Assembly: GCA_009392075.1 (NCBI GenBank)
Contig: VFHG01000355.1
Location: forward strand, 1 to 5,327
Source of the DNA: SAR202 cluster bacterium
GTDB lineage: Bacteria; Chloroflexota; Dehalococcoidia; UBA3495
Direction: 5' to 3'
Length of the DNA: 5,327 bases
How positions within the stretch are numbered: position 1 is the stretch's first letter; every line of letters starts with the position of its first letter. The notes below the pieces were generated by a model that made no database searches, was not told where the DNA came from, and saw only the letters and a program-made list of their open reading frames with translations. Below are positions 1 to 5,327 of this stretch, one piece after another. The position numbers were made by a program, and so were the translations under genes.

Positions 1-303
1 CAGCAGATTGTCGCTGGCCATCTGAGTGCCGCGCGATGCGCCGTCTTTGTTGGCGCCCGGCATGTCGGCGCCGGTAATCACTGCTTCCACGCCTGGCAAG
101 GCCAAAGCTTTGCTAGTGTCGATGGACTTTATCCTGGCATGGGCGTGGGGGCTGCGCAGGACCTTGCCGTACAGCATGCCGGCAGACTGGTAGTCTCCGC
201 CGTATTTTGCCCGCCCGGTCACCTTATCAGTGCCATCGTGGCGAATGGGCCGGGTGCCCACAACTTTGTATTCAGTGTTGGACAGGACGATGTTTTCTGC
301 CAT
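1..303 (-). CDS. Xanthine dehydrogenase/aldehyde oxidase-type molybdopterin-binding subunit, N-terminal fragment
   Basis: This is the 5' part (101 codons) of a minus-strand gene that continues beyond the left edge; family members are usually about 750-800 residues long. The translation shows the opening of a CoxL/XdhA-type large subunit. Residues 15-34 carry the VGTRP...DG.DKVTGRAKY signature, followed by LYGKVLRSPHAHARI (about 44-58), the start of the alpha/beta hammerhead domain, and then the GVEAVITGAD strand-turn. Family members hydroxylate aldehydes, purines, N-heterocycles or CO with a Mo-pterin cofactor, working with FAD and 2Fe-2S subunits that are not visible here. The start is ATG at 303-301. 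It has GAGGT (311-315) 7 nt upstream, and an in-frame TAG at 327-325 rules out a longer protein. The gene is divergent from the CoA-transferase. The active-site Glu and Mo-binding region lie outside the window, so substrate and subclass cannot be told. Confidence 0.93.
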   Translation of the reverse strand, partial: MAENIVLSNTEYKVVGTRPIRHDGTDKVTGRAKYGGDYQSAGMLYGKVLRSPHAHARIKSIDTSKALALPGVEAVITGADMPGANKDGASRGTQMASDNLL

Positions 304-349
304 CGAGTCTACCTCACACGTAATCTAGTGCCTGGCCGAAGATGGCGAA

Positions 350-358
350 ATTGTACCA
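350..358 (-). promoter_or_regulatory. Candidate extended -10 promoter for the molybdenum hydroxylase gene
   Basis: Read on the minus strand, this is TGGTACAAT, which fits the extended -10 pattern TGnTAnAAT. It would place transcription start near position 343, giving a leader of about 40 nt before the ATG at 303, with the GAGGT ribosome site inside it. No convincing -35 hexamer is found 16-18 nt upstream, which is tolerated for extended -10 promoters. Short matches of this kind arise by chance, so this is suggestive only. Confidence 0.33.
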
Positions 359-434
359 CAGCGGGCAGAATCTATGAGAGAATGGCCGTCGAATAACCCC
401 CGACCGCCAACCACTAAAAGACCCATGAACATCG

Positions 435-440
435 GGAGAG
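435..440 (+). promoter_or_regulatory. Ribosome binding site supporting the 443 start of the CoA-transferase
   Basis: GGAGAG lies just before the ATG at 443, with only 2 nt between the purine run and the ATG (4 nt counting from GGAG). The spacing is tight, but it is the best purine-rich site near the three candidate in-frame ATGs (374, 425, 443). The 443 start also gives the conventional N-terminus for this family, so the two lines of evidence agree. Confidence 0.5.
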
Positions 441-442
441 AT

Positions 443-1669
443 ATGGAACCTTTGAAAGACATCAAGGTCTTGGCAGTTACTGTGTATCTAGCCGGACCCT
501 TTTGCTCTATGAACCTGGCCCGCATGGGCGCAGAGGTGATCAAAGTTGAGATACCCGGTAAAGGTGACCCGGTGCGTGGAAACGGACCATTCGCCGGGCC
601 CAAGGGCACCAATATCCAACGCCAGACCGATGATGACATCTCCACCCGGTTCCTCAAGCGTACTCAAGGCGTTAAGAGCGTCACCATTGACCTCAAAACG
701 GCCAAGGGCAAGCAGATGTTCCTGGACATGGCCAAAGAATGTGACGTGGTCCTGGAAAATCTGGCGCCAGGCTCCCTGCGCCGCATCGGACTTGGCTACG
801 AGGAAGTCGCCAAGGTCAACCCAGGGATCGTTTATTGCTCCATATCCGGTTACGGCCAGACCGGCCCCTACGCTGACAAGCCGGCCCACGACCCGCAGAT
901 TCAAGGAATGGCCGGTCTCATGGACATCAATGGTGAAGAAGAACGCCCGCCGGTGAAAGTCGGTATGTACATCGGCGACCTCGTCACGCCCATGTTCGCT
1001 TGCTACTCCATCATGGCTGCCCTGCGGGAGAAAGACCGCACCGGCCAAGGTCAGTACCTGGACGTATCGATGATGGACACCCTGGTTTCCATGATGTTCA
1101 TGGAGAACTTGGAAGAAACTATCGCCGACGGCCTGCCCCTGCGCACCGGCAACATCAGCCGTAGCGGGCCCACCGGCCTGTACGAGACCAAGGACGGAGA
1201 CCTTTCGTTAACGGTGACCAGCGACGAGCAATGGGGCCGGCTGTCCAGGGCCCTGGACGCTCCGAACCTGCTGGAGAACCCCCTATTCAGTGACTACGTG
1301 GCCCGCACCACTAATGTGGAGGCCGCCCGCCAAGAGATACAGCGTTTGCTTGGCGAATTTAGCCTGGATGACGCCCTGAAACGCCTTGAGGAGTTTGATG
1401 TTCCCTGCGCCCCAGTGCGCACCGCAGAGCAGGTTATGAATGACCAGCATTTCTGGGACCGGGGCAGCCTGTTGCCCATGCTGAACGCAGCGATGGGTGG
1501 CCCGGTAGAAGGCGTTGCCTCAGGGTTTCCGGTGAAATTCTCCGGAGGCGATCTCCCCACCTTGCCTGGCGCGCCAACTTTAGGCATGCACAACAAAGAG
1601 ATTTTCGGAAAATTCCTGGGTCTATCCGAAGAAGACCTAAAAAAGCTGGCAAAAGAAAACGTAATCTAG
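443..1669 (+). CDS. Class III CoA-transferase (CaiB/BaiF/Frc family)
   Basis: The predicted 408-residue protein matches the usual length of about 380-430 for this family, which moves CoA from one acyl-CoA to a free carboxylic acid in the cytoplasm. The N-terminus has the family pattern PLKDIKVL..T..LAGP followed by LARMGAEVIKVE (about 25-36) and GDPVR. The middle has VKSVTIDLKTAKGK, DVVLENLAPG and NPGIVYCSISGYGQTGPYA. The catalytic Asp that forms the acyl-anhydride (Asp169 in formyl-CoA transferase) aligns with D179 in YIGDLVTPM. TGQGQYLDVSMMDTLVSM follows, and the C-terminus ends in the family-like GLSEEDLKKLAKENVI. In-frame ATGs at 374 and 425 would add 23 or 6 residues (MREWPSNN...), which look non-coding in character. 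A CitE-like lyase follows 46 nt downstream, which suggests activation of a dicarboxylic or hydroxy acid. The specific acid cannot be inferred from sequence. Confidence 0.93.
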   Translation: MEPLKDIKVLAVTVYLAGPFCSMNLARMGAEVIKVEIPGKGDPVRGNGPFAGPKGTNIQRQTDDDISTRFLKRTQGVKSVTIDLKTAKGKQMFLDMAKECDVVLENLAPGSLRRIGLGYEEVAKVNPGIVYCSISGYGQTGPYADKPAHDPQIQGMAGLMDINGEEERPPVKVGMYIGDLVTPMFACYSIMAALREKDRTGQGQYLDVSMMDTLVSMMFMENLEETIADGLPLRTGNISRSGPTGLYETKDGDLSLTVTSDEQWGRLSRALDAPNLLENPLFSDYVARTTNVEAARQEIQRLLGEFSLDDALKRLEEFDVPCAPVRTAEQVMNDQHFWDRGSLLPMLNAAMGGPVEGVASGFPVKFSGGDLPTLPGAPTLGMHNKEIFGKFLGLSEEDLKKLAKENVI

Positions 1670-1700
1670 CTGAAGGCTGACGGCTACAAGCTGCCAGCCT
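1668..1700 (+). repeat. AGCTGA-type intergenic repeat with imperfect dyad
   Basis: The short spacer after the CoA-transferase stop contains repeated GCTGA/GGCT/AGCTG words. It also has a 6-bp inverted repeat, AGGCTG (1674-1679) and CAGCCT (1695-1700), with a 15-nt loop. A related element in the opposite orientation occupies the spacer at 3374-3402: aligned over 25 nt by eye, the two share 18 positions. It is short and degenerate and could be a dispersed intergenic element; no T-run follows, so it is a poor intrinsic terminator. Confidence 0.4.
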
Positions 1701-1715
1701 CCGAAGGAGCTCCCT

Positions 1716-2615
1716 ATGGCAACGGCCAGACCGCTGCGGACGTCAATGTACGTCCCAGGCAACAAAGAAGACTGGATGCGCAAAGCGCCCCAATACGGGT
1801 CCGATGCACTGATATTGGACCTGGAAGACTCGGTGCCGGTCCCCAACAAATCTGAGGCCCGCGTCCTGGTGCGCAAGATGCTGGAAGAGCTGGGCGGCGA
1901 GAAGCCCACGCTGACTGTCCGGGTCAACCGCCTGGAGACAGGACTCACAGGCGGAGACTTGGAGGCCATAACCTGTCCGCAGCTCTACTGCGTCTTACTG
2001 CCGAAGGTTGAAAGCGCGTCTGATGTGGTGGAAGTCGATAACCTGCTTTCCCACTTTGAGCGTAAAGTCGGGATGGAGGTGGGCACGATATTCATCGACC
2101 CCGGTATGGAGACCGCAACCAGCATCCGCCTGGCCTACGAGATCGCCTCGGCTTCACCCCGGGTCGCGCACATGGGGGGCAGCGGCGGCAAGGGCGGTGA
2201 CACCGCCCGGTCCATCGGATTTGAATGGACCCAAGAGGGACTTGAAACTCTCTATCTGAAGTCGAAAGTGTTGATCGACGCCCGTTCTGCCGGGGTGCCT
2301 TATCCCATGAGCGGCGGTTGGATGGACATCCACAACCTGGATGGACTCCGGGCCTTGGCCATCCAACTGAAGCAACTGGGCTATACCGGCATGCACCTAA
2401 TCCACCCCTCACATGTGCCGGTGGTAAACAAGGTGTTCTCGCCTTCACCCGAGGACGTGAAACACTGGCAGGGCCTGATCACTGCCATGGAAGAGATGCG
2501 GGCCACCGGCGGCGCAGCCGTAACTTTCGACGGAGATATGGTGGACATTGCCCACGAAGAGACCGCCCGCACCATGCTGGCCGTCGCCAAAGAGATGGGG
2601 GTGGAAGGGGCCTAG
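1716..2615 (+). CDS. CitE/HpcH-HpaI family C-C lyase (malyl-CoA/citramalyl-CoA lyase-like)
   Basis: This 299-residue protein matches the citrate lyase beta-like TIM-barrel family, which cleaves or forms 3-hydroxy-3-carboxyacyl-CoA thioesters using a divalent metal. Visible family motifs in order are LRTSMYVPGN (7-16), DALILDLEDSV (30-40), KSEAR, VRVN (68-71), LLPKVES (94-100), METATSI with the expected metal ligand E132, GGDTARSIG with the second acidic ligand D162, HLIHPSHVPVVN (227-238) with FSPS, and the C-terminal lid AVTFDGDMVDIAH (268-280), which in malyl-CoA lyases carries a catalytic Asp. The start is well supported: AAGGAG (1704-1709) lies 6 nt before the ATG. The metal loop is glycine-rich (GGSGGKGG, 154-161), unlike the common FG..D form. 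The neighbouring CoA-transferase supports a CoA-ester substrate. It could equally be a malyl-CoA, citramalyl-CoA or beta-methylmalyl-CoA lyase, or a thioesterase. Confidence 0.88.
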   Translation: MATARPLRTSMYVPGNKEDWMRKAPQYGSDALILDLEDSVPVPNKSEARVLVRKMLEELGGEKPTLTVRVNRLETGLTGGDLEAITCPQLYCVLLPKVESASDVVEVDNLLSHFERKVGMEVGTIFIDPGMETATSIRLAYEIASASPRVAHMGGSGGKGGDTARSIGFEWTQEGLETLYLKSKVLIDARSAGVPYPMSGGWMDIHNLDGLRALAIQLKQLGYTGMHLIHPSHVPVVNKVFSPSPEDVKHWQGLITAMEEMRATGGAAVTFDGDMVDIAHEETARTMLAVAKEMGVEGA

Positions 2616-2628
2616 GCCGCCCTAGCTG

Positions 2629-3369
2629 ATGACACAGAACATGGAACGGCGAATAACCCTGGAAGGATGCGTCAATTTTCGCGACTTAGGTGGCTATCGA
2701 ACTGGTGACGGGCGCACGGTCAAGTGGCGGCGTTTATTCCGAAGTGATTCTCCGAGCTCGTTGACCGACGCAGATGTCCAGACTGTCACCGAGAGCCTGG
2801 GATTAGTATCCGTCGTGGACCTGCGCAGCAACGCGGGCACCACCTCCAACGATGGCCGAGGTCTTCTGGCCGAGTCGGGTATCGGGTACCACCAATTCCC
2901 GTTTCTGGAGGCCCGTGGGCTTTTGCCGCCAACCTCCGGAGAAGAGGTGGAAAAACGTCTGACTGATATGTACCAGTGGATCTTGATGAACGCCGGCGCC
3001 CTGGTAGCCCAGGCATTTGCTACGTTGGCCCAGCCGGTGAACCACCCCGCGCTGTTCCACTGCAGTGCTGGGAAAGACCGGACCGGCGTATTGGCCGCCA
3101 CGACTTTGGATGTTCTGGGAGTGGCCCGGGAACAGATCGTGGAAGACTTTTTAGCGACCAACGAAGTCATTGACGCCATATTGGACCGGCTCAAGAGGAT
3201 GCCTGGTTTTGCGAACTCCACCAGAGAGGGCATCATGGCCCCCAGAGTTGCGATCGAGAAGTACCTAGACGGTACTCAGAGCAAGTTCGGGGGCTCCGAG
3301 GCCTTCCTGCTTCACCACGGCGTCCACCAAAGCACCATCGACAACTTCCGGGAGTCAATGCTGGAGTAA
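2629..3369 (+). CDS. Tyrosine/dual-specificity protein phosphatase family protein (Y_phosphatase3 type)
   Basis: This 246-residue protein has the cysteine-phosphatase P-loop HCSAGKDRTG at 144-153, with nucleophile C145 and phosphate-binding R151 (the CX5R motif). The N-terminus carries the signature of this bacterial PTP subfamily, including NFRDLGGY (16-23), RLFRSD (35-40) and VVDLRS (62-67), where the Asp-Leu-Arg strand is conserved. Members dephosphorylate phosphotyrosine or phosphoserine, and some act on phosphoinositides; the substrate here is unknown. No signal peptide or membrane segment is visible, so it is probably cytoplasmic. It starts 13 nt after the lyase stop, so co-transcription is likely. 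No good Shine-Dalgarno precedes either ATG (2629 or the in-frame 2641), so the start is uncertain by 4 residues and initiation may depend on translational coupling. Confidence 0.9.
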   Translation: MTQNMERRITLEGCVNFRDLGGYRTGDGRTVKWRRLFRSDSPSSLTDADVQTVTESLGLVSVVDLRSNAGTTSNDGRGLLAESGIGYHQFPFLEARGLLPPTSGEEVEKRLTDMYQWILMNAGALVAQAFATLAQPVNHPALFHCSAGKDRTGVLAATTLDVLGVAREQIVEDFLATNEVIDAILDRLKRMPGFANSTREGIMAPRVAIEKYLDGTQSKFGGSEAFLLHHGVHQSTIDNFRESMLE

Positions 3370-3373
3370 AAGT

Positions 3374-3402
3374 TGTTAGCTATCAGACATCAGCTTTCAG
3401 CC
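3374..3402 (-). repeat. AGCTGA-type intergenic repeat, opposite orientation copy
   Basis: Read on the minus strand, this spacer between the phosphatase and the alpha/beta hydrolase contains GGCTGAAAGCTGATGTCTGA followed by TAGCT. It matches the element after the CoA-transferase (plus strand from about 1669) at 18 of 25 aligned positions. The element is built from near-repeats of a GCTGA word, so part of the similarity may reflect low complexity. It is a candidate dispersed intergenic repeat of unknown role. Confidence 0.4.
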
Positions 3403-3419
3403 TTGGCGGTAGAGACCGA

Positions 3420-4151
3420 ATGACCACTTTCGTATTGGTGCATGGCGCGTCACATGGTTCATGGTGCTGGGACAAGGTTGTTCCGCTGCTAGAAGCGCAG
3501 GGCCATGATGTGGTCGCCGTCGACCTGCCCGGTAATACCTACGGCGAGTTCGATATCCCACCTGGCCAGGTGACCCTCGATACTTATGCCCAGCATGCCT
3601 GCAAAGTTCTAGACCAGCAAGACGAGCCGGTGGTCTTGGTTGGACACAGTTTGGGCGGGCTCACCATCACCCAAACAGCGGAATACCGCCCGGATAAGAT
3701 TAAGACCCTCGTTTACTTGACTGCTTTGTTGCTTAGGTCCGGTGAGGCAATGTTGCCTGTGTCATCACGGGATCCCGAGACTGTCCGTGCGGGACTCCAG
3801 AGGGATTCATGGGCGGTTTCGGAGGATTTGAGTGTCGGAATCTACCATGAAGATTCTCTCAAACCCCGGTTTTTCAGCGACTGCTCAGATGACGACACCG
3901 CCTGGGCCAAGTCAATGCTGGTTCCCCAGCCGTCCGGCCCGTTGATGGACCCGATGAACACCACAGAGGAGAATTTTGGGAGGGTGCCCAGGGTCTACAT
4001 CGAATGCCTACAGGACGGCGCACTCGGGCTTGCGTACCAGAGGGAGATGCAGTCCAACCTCCCCTGCGGCCGGACTATCAGCATGGATACTGGGCACTCT
4101 CCGTTCCTGTCCGCGCCCCAGGAACTTGTCTGGCACCTGGTCTCGGTCTAG
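3420..4151 (+). CDS. Alpha/beta hydrolase, SABP2/methylesterase-hydroxynitrile lyase-like
   Basis: This 243-residue protein is the usual length for the compact alpha/beta hydrolases related to plant salicylate-binding protein 2, methylesterases and hydroxynitrile lyases. The N-terminus FVLVHGASHGSWCWDKV (4-20) provides the HG oxyanion region. The nucleophile elbow is GHSLGG (75-80) with S77. The likely catalytic acid is D199 in YIECLQDGAL, and the catalytic His is H226 in DTGHSPFLSAP, so the Ser-Asp-His triad appears intact. No signal peptide is seen, so it is cytoplasmic. It probably hydrolyses a small ester; lactone or nitrile-type chemistry cannot be excluded. The start ATG has only a weak upstream purine stretch (GGTAGAG, 3408-3414), but it gives the standard N-terminus with little room for extension. 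It follows the phosphatase by 50 nt in the same direction. Confidence 0.9.
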   Translation: MTTFVLVHGASHGSWCWDKVVPLLEAQGHDVVAVDLPGNTYGEFDIPPGQVTLDTYAQHACKVLDQQDEPVVLVGHSLGGLTITQTAEYRPDKIKTLVYLTALLLRSGEAMLPVSSRDPETVRAGLQRDSWAVSEDLSVGIYHEDSLKPRFFSDCSDDDTAWAKSMLVPQPSGPLMDPMNTTEENFGRVPRVYIECLQDGALGLAYQREMQSNLPCGRTISMDTGHSPFLSAPQELVWHLVSV

Positions 4152-4157
4152 CCACGT

Positions 4158-4175
4158 AGCCAAACCAGGTTGGCT
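4158..4175 (+). repeat. Short hairpin after the alpha/beta hydrolase
   Basis: AGCCAA (4158-4163) and TTGGCT (4170-4175) form a perfect 6-bp inverted repeat with a 6-nt loop. An alternative pairing of AACCA (4163-4167) with TGGTT (4176-4180) overlaps it. No T-tract follows, so this is at best a weak attenuator or a regulatory dyad upstream of the EthD-like gene. The rest of the spacer to 4234 is A-rich just ahead of the ribosome site, without a clear -35/-10 pair. Confidence 0.35.
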
Positions 4176-4224
4176 TGGTTATCATGGCACCACCTGAACA
4201 AGCATAAAATTCAACCGGAAAATC

Positions 4225-4229
4225 GGAGG
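4225..4229 (+). promoter_or_regulatory. Strong Shine-Dalgarno of the EthD-like gene
   Basis: GGAGG lies 5 nt before the ATG at 4235 and fixes this start. It is a better match than those of the phosphatase and the alpha/beta hydrolase, suggesting that this gene is translated more efficiently than its upstream neighbours. Confidence 0.7.
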
Positions 4230-4234
4230 CAACA

Positions 4235-4894
4235 ATGGCTAACAAAAAAGGAACTGGCTTGATGTTGGTTGGAGCCGACATACCTGCCGATAAAGAAGCT
4301 GATTTCAACAAATGGTATCAAGAGGAACACCTACAGGAATTGATGGGCGTTCCCGGCATCTTGAATGCGGCCCGCTACGAGGCCACCAAGAACGGCCCAA
4401 AGCACCTAGCCGTCTATGAACTGGAGAGCGTCGACGTGGTTAATACCGATGCCTTCAAGAACCGGCCCCGTACTGAGTGGGGACAGAAGGTATCCCCCAG
4501 TCTCATCGGCACCAATTTCTTCAATCTAGTTTTGGATATGATTCATCCAGGCGCGCTCACCGACGATATCGCCGGCAGTGACATGGCCAACGCACTTCAG
4601 ATCGGCCGGATGGACGTTCCCGCCGCCAACGACGACGATTGGAACAAATGGTACAGTGATGTTTACGTGCCCAACTACGAAAAATGCCCCGGCGTAATCC
4701 GCGGCCGGCGCTGGCGGGCCGTGCGGGGTGAGCCCCAATACGCCACCGTGTACGAGTTCGAGGACGAGAACGTTTCGGAGACTGAAGAGTGGTTGAAACA
4801 GCGGGAGATTCATCCCGACAACCCCCGCATGCGGGACATCATGACCCATGCGGCAGGCTCGCCTGGAATTTGGAGGAAGACCTTCCAACTCTAG
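4235..4894 (+). CDS. EthD-like/dimeric alpha-beta barrel protein with tandem internal duplication
   Basis: This 219-residue protein is made of two homologous halves. Half 1 (about 8-64) reads IPADKEADFNKWY, then PGILNAARYEA and AVYELES. Half 2 (about 120-176) reads VPAANDDDWNKWY, then PGVIRGRRWRA and TVYEFED. Matching residues (P17/P129, N25/N137, P40/P152, Y61/Y173) are all offset by exactly 112 without gaps. This pattern (FNKWY near the first helix, PG before a strand, YE at a strand end) is typical of EthD/antibiotic-monooxygenase-like ferredoxin folds that normally dimerise, so the protein probably forms a fused pseudo-dimer. Such proteins are often small oxygenases, decarboxylases or accessory proteins in catabolic clusters; no catalytic function can be assigned. 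GGAGG (4225-4229) lies 5 nt before the ATG, the strongest ribosome site here, which fits good expression. The spacer of 83 nt allows its own promoter. Confidence 0.82.
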   Translation: MANKKGTGLMLVGADIPADKEADFNKWYQEEHLQELMGVPGILNAARYEATKNGPKHLAVYELESVDVVNTDAFKNRPRTEWGQKVSPSLIGTNFFNLVLDMIHPGALTDDIAGSDMANALQIGRMDVPAANDDDWNKWYSDVYVPNYEKCPGVIRGRRWRAVRGEPQYATVYEFEDENVSETEEWLKQREIHPDNPRMRDIMTHAAGSPGIWRKTFQL

Positions 4895-4932
4895 GCCGCC
4901 TCTCCGTTCAAGCACTCAGCTTGGAGAAGTGC

Positions 4933-4970
4933 TCCGCGCCCGAAGTCCCCTCAATCCATTCGGGCGCGGA
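4933..4970 (+). terminator. Strong GC-rich hairpin between the EthD-like gene and the CDF transporter
   Basis: TCCGCGCCCGAA (4933-4944) pairs perfectly with TTCGGGCGCGGA (4959-4970), a 12-bp stem with a 14-nt loop. It starts 39 nt after the EthD-like stop and ends 11 nt before the transporter start. It is followed by CTAACACC, not a T-tract, so it is not a classical intrinsic terminator. It may still end transcription or shield a 3' end, or, because it abuts the transporter start, act on that gene's leader. A weaker adjacent dyad, AGCACT (4911-4916) and AGTGCT (4928-4933), overlaps it by one base. Confidence 0.6.
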
Positions 4971-4981
4971 CTAACACCGCC

Positions 4982-5327
4982 ATGGACGCATCGAAACAGC
5001 CTATCTTTTCCCATTCGGAGCACAACCACGGCCACCGTTCGGCCAGCCGGCGCAGCCTCAGCATCTCACTGGTGCTGATAATGGTCTACATGGTCGTTGA
5101 GGTGGTCGGTGGGTTGGTCTCCGGCAGCCTGGCTCTCCTGGCCGACGCCGGACACATGCTGACCGACGCCGCCGCCATCGGACTGGCCCTGCTGGCGATC
5201 TGGGTCGCCGGTCGTCCAGCCTCCATCGAGCAGACCTTCGGGTTCCACCGCACCGAGATCCTGGCGGCGATGCTGAATGCCCTGAGCTTGTGGTTCATCG
5301 CAGCCCTGATCTTTTTTGAAGCCTCCC
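4982..5327 (+). CDS. Cation diffusion facilitator (CDF/CzcD-ZitB-like) metal efflux transporter, N-terminal fragment
   Basis: The first 115 codons are present and the gene continues past the right edge; full CDF proteins are about 300 residues. The N-terminal tail is short and His-rich (HSEHNHGH, residues 11-18). A first membrane segment follows at about 27-48, and a second at about 50-74 contains ADAGHMLTD with H58 and D62, the HxxxD zinc-site half of Zn-type CDFs. The family motif FGFHRTEILAAMLNAL (about 86-101) opens the third segment. These proteins export Zn2+ (or Co2+/Cd2+) from the cytoplasm by proton exchange. No Shine-Dalgarno is evident; the upstream hairpin ends 11 nt before the ATG. 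No other ATG is in frame upstream within the spacer. It is probably unrelated in function to the catabolic genes. Confidence 0.92.
   Translation, partial: MDASKQPIFSHSEHNHGHRSASRRSLSISLVLIMVYMVVEVVGGLVSGSLALLADAGHMLTDAAAIGLALLAIWVAGRPASIEQTFGFHRTEILAAMLNALSLWFIAALIFFEAS

Larger units (their letters stand above)
304..442. other. Divergent intergenic region
   Basis: This 139-nt spacer lies between the start of the minus-strand molybdenum hydroxylase gene and the preferred start of the plus-strand CoA-transferase gene. It contains the minus-strand GAGGT ribosome site (311-315) and the candidate minus-strand extended -10 (350-358). For the plus strand only a poor promoter-like pair is visible (TTGTAC at 351-356, TATGAG at 373-378, 16-nt spacing). 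If the CoA-transferase used its farthest upstream ATG (374), the spacer would shrink to 70 nt. I see no clear operator palindrome. Confidence 0.6.

Noticed and set aside
139..396. Plus-strand open frame of 85 codons
   Set aside because: It lies opposite the well-supported molybdenum hydroxylase start, and the protein resembles no family.
374..442. N-terminal extension of the CoA-transferase from the ATG at 374 or 425
   Set aside because: The added residues lack family character, and the conserved family N-terminus begins at 443 with a purine-rich site just upstream.
325..1048. Minus-strand open frames opposite the CoA-transferase
   Set aside because: They are antisense to a gene with clear family motifs; their translations show no recognisable domain.
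2609..2618. Perfect 10-bp palindrome GGCCTAGGCC across the lyase stop codon
   Set aside because: It is short, overlaps coding sequence and the stop codon, and is GC-rich; it is likely chance.
2612..4900. Identical 10-nt string CTAGGCCGCC at the stops of the lyase (2612-2621) and the EthD-like gene (4891-4900)
   Set aside because: Only 10 nt is shared and flanking sequence differs; chance is likely in this composition.
4848..5078. Plus-strand open frame across the EthD-like gene end and the spacer
   Set aside because: It overlaps two genes in another frame, runs through the hairpin, and has no ribosome site or recognisable motif.
5066..5298. Minus-strand open frames opposite the CDF transporter
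   Set aside because: They are antisense to a clear CDF gene and have no family features.

Overview
The window holds seven protein-coding genes and no RNA gene, CRISPR array or mobile element that I can see. Coding density is high, intergenic gaps are short (13-139 nt), and by eye the GC content is moderately high. The gene content is an aerobic catabolic repertoire: a molybdenum hydroxylase large subunit, a class III CoA-transferase, a CitE-type lyase, a plant-esterase-like alpha/beta hydrolase and an EthD-like protein. This mix suits a free-living heterotroph that breaks down organic acids or aromatics. It resembles what is reported for marine SAR202/Dehalococcoidia-type Chloroflexota, but several actinobacterial or proteobacterial lineages would also fit, and nothing here is a taxonomic marker. 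The taxonomic suggestion is an inference.

Layout. On the minus strand, positions 303 to 1 are the first 101 codons of a xanthine dehydrogenase/aldehyde oxidase-type molybdopterin-binding subunit, which runs off the left edge. A 139-nt divergent spacer with a plausible extended -10 for the minus-strand gene separates it from a plus-strand series: a CaiB/Frc-family CoA-transferase (443-1669), a CitE/HpcH-family lyase (1716-2615), a dual-specificity-type tyrosine phosphatase (2629-3369), an SABP2/hydroxynitrile-lyase-like alpha/beta hydrolase (3420-4151) and a tandemly duplicated EthD-like protein (4235-4894). After a strong 12-bp hairpin (4933-4970) comes the N-terminal part of a CDF-family metal efflux transporter (4982 to the right edge), which looks like a separate unit.

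How the genes may work together. The CoA-transferase and CitE-like lyase form a natural pair: the first would put CoA on a dicarboxylic or hydroxy acid, and the second would cleave a malyl-CoA or citramalyl-CoA type thioester into acetyl-CoA (or propionyl-CoA) plus a 2-oxo acid. The alpha/beta hydrolase could release an acid from an ester, and the molybdenum hydroxylase could oxidise an aldehyde or N-heterocycle upstream. No hydratase is present in the window, so the pathway is incomplete here and the substrate is unknown. The phosphatase is the odd member of the cluster. The most distinctive observations are the gap-free internal duplication in the EthD-like protein, the glycine-rich metal-loop region of the lyase, and a degenerate AGCTGA-type intergenic repeat that occurs in opposite orientations in two spacers.
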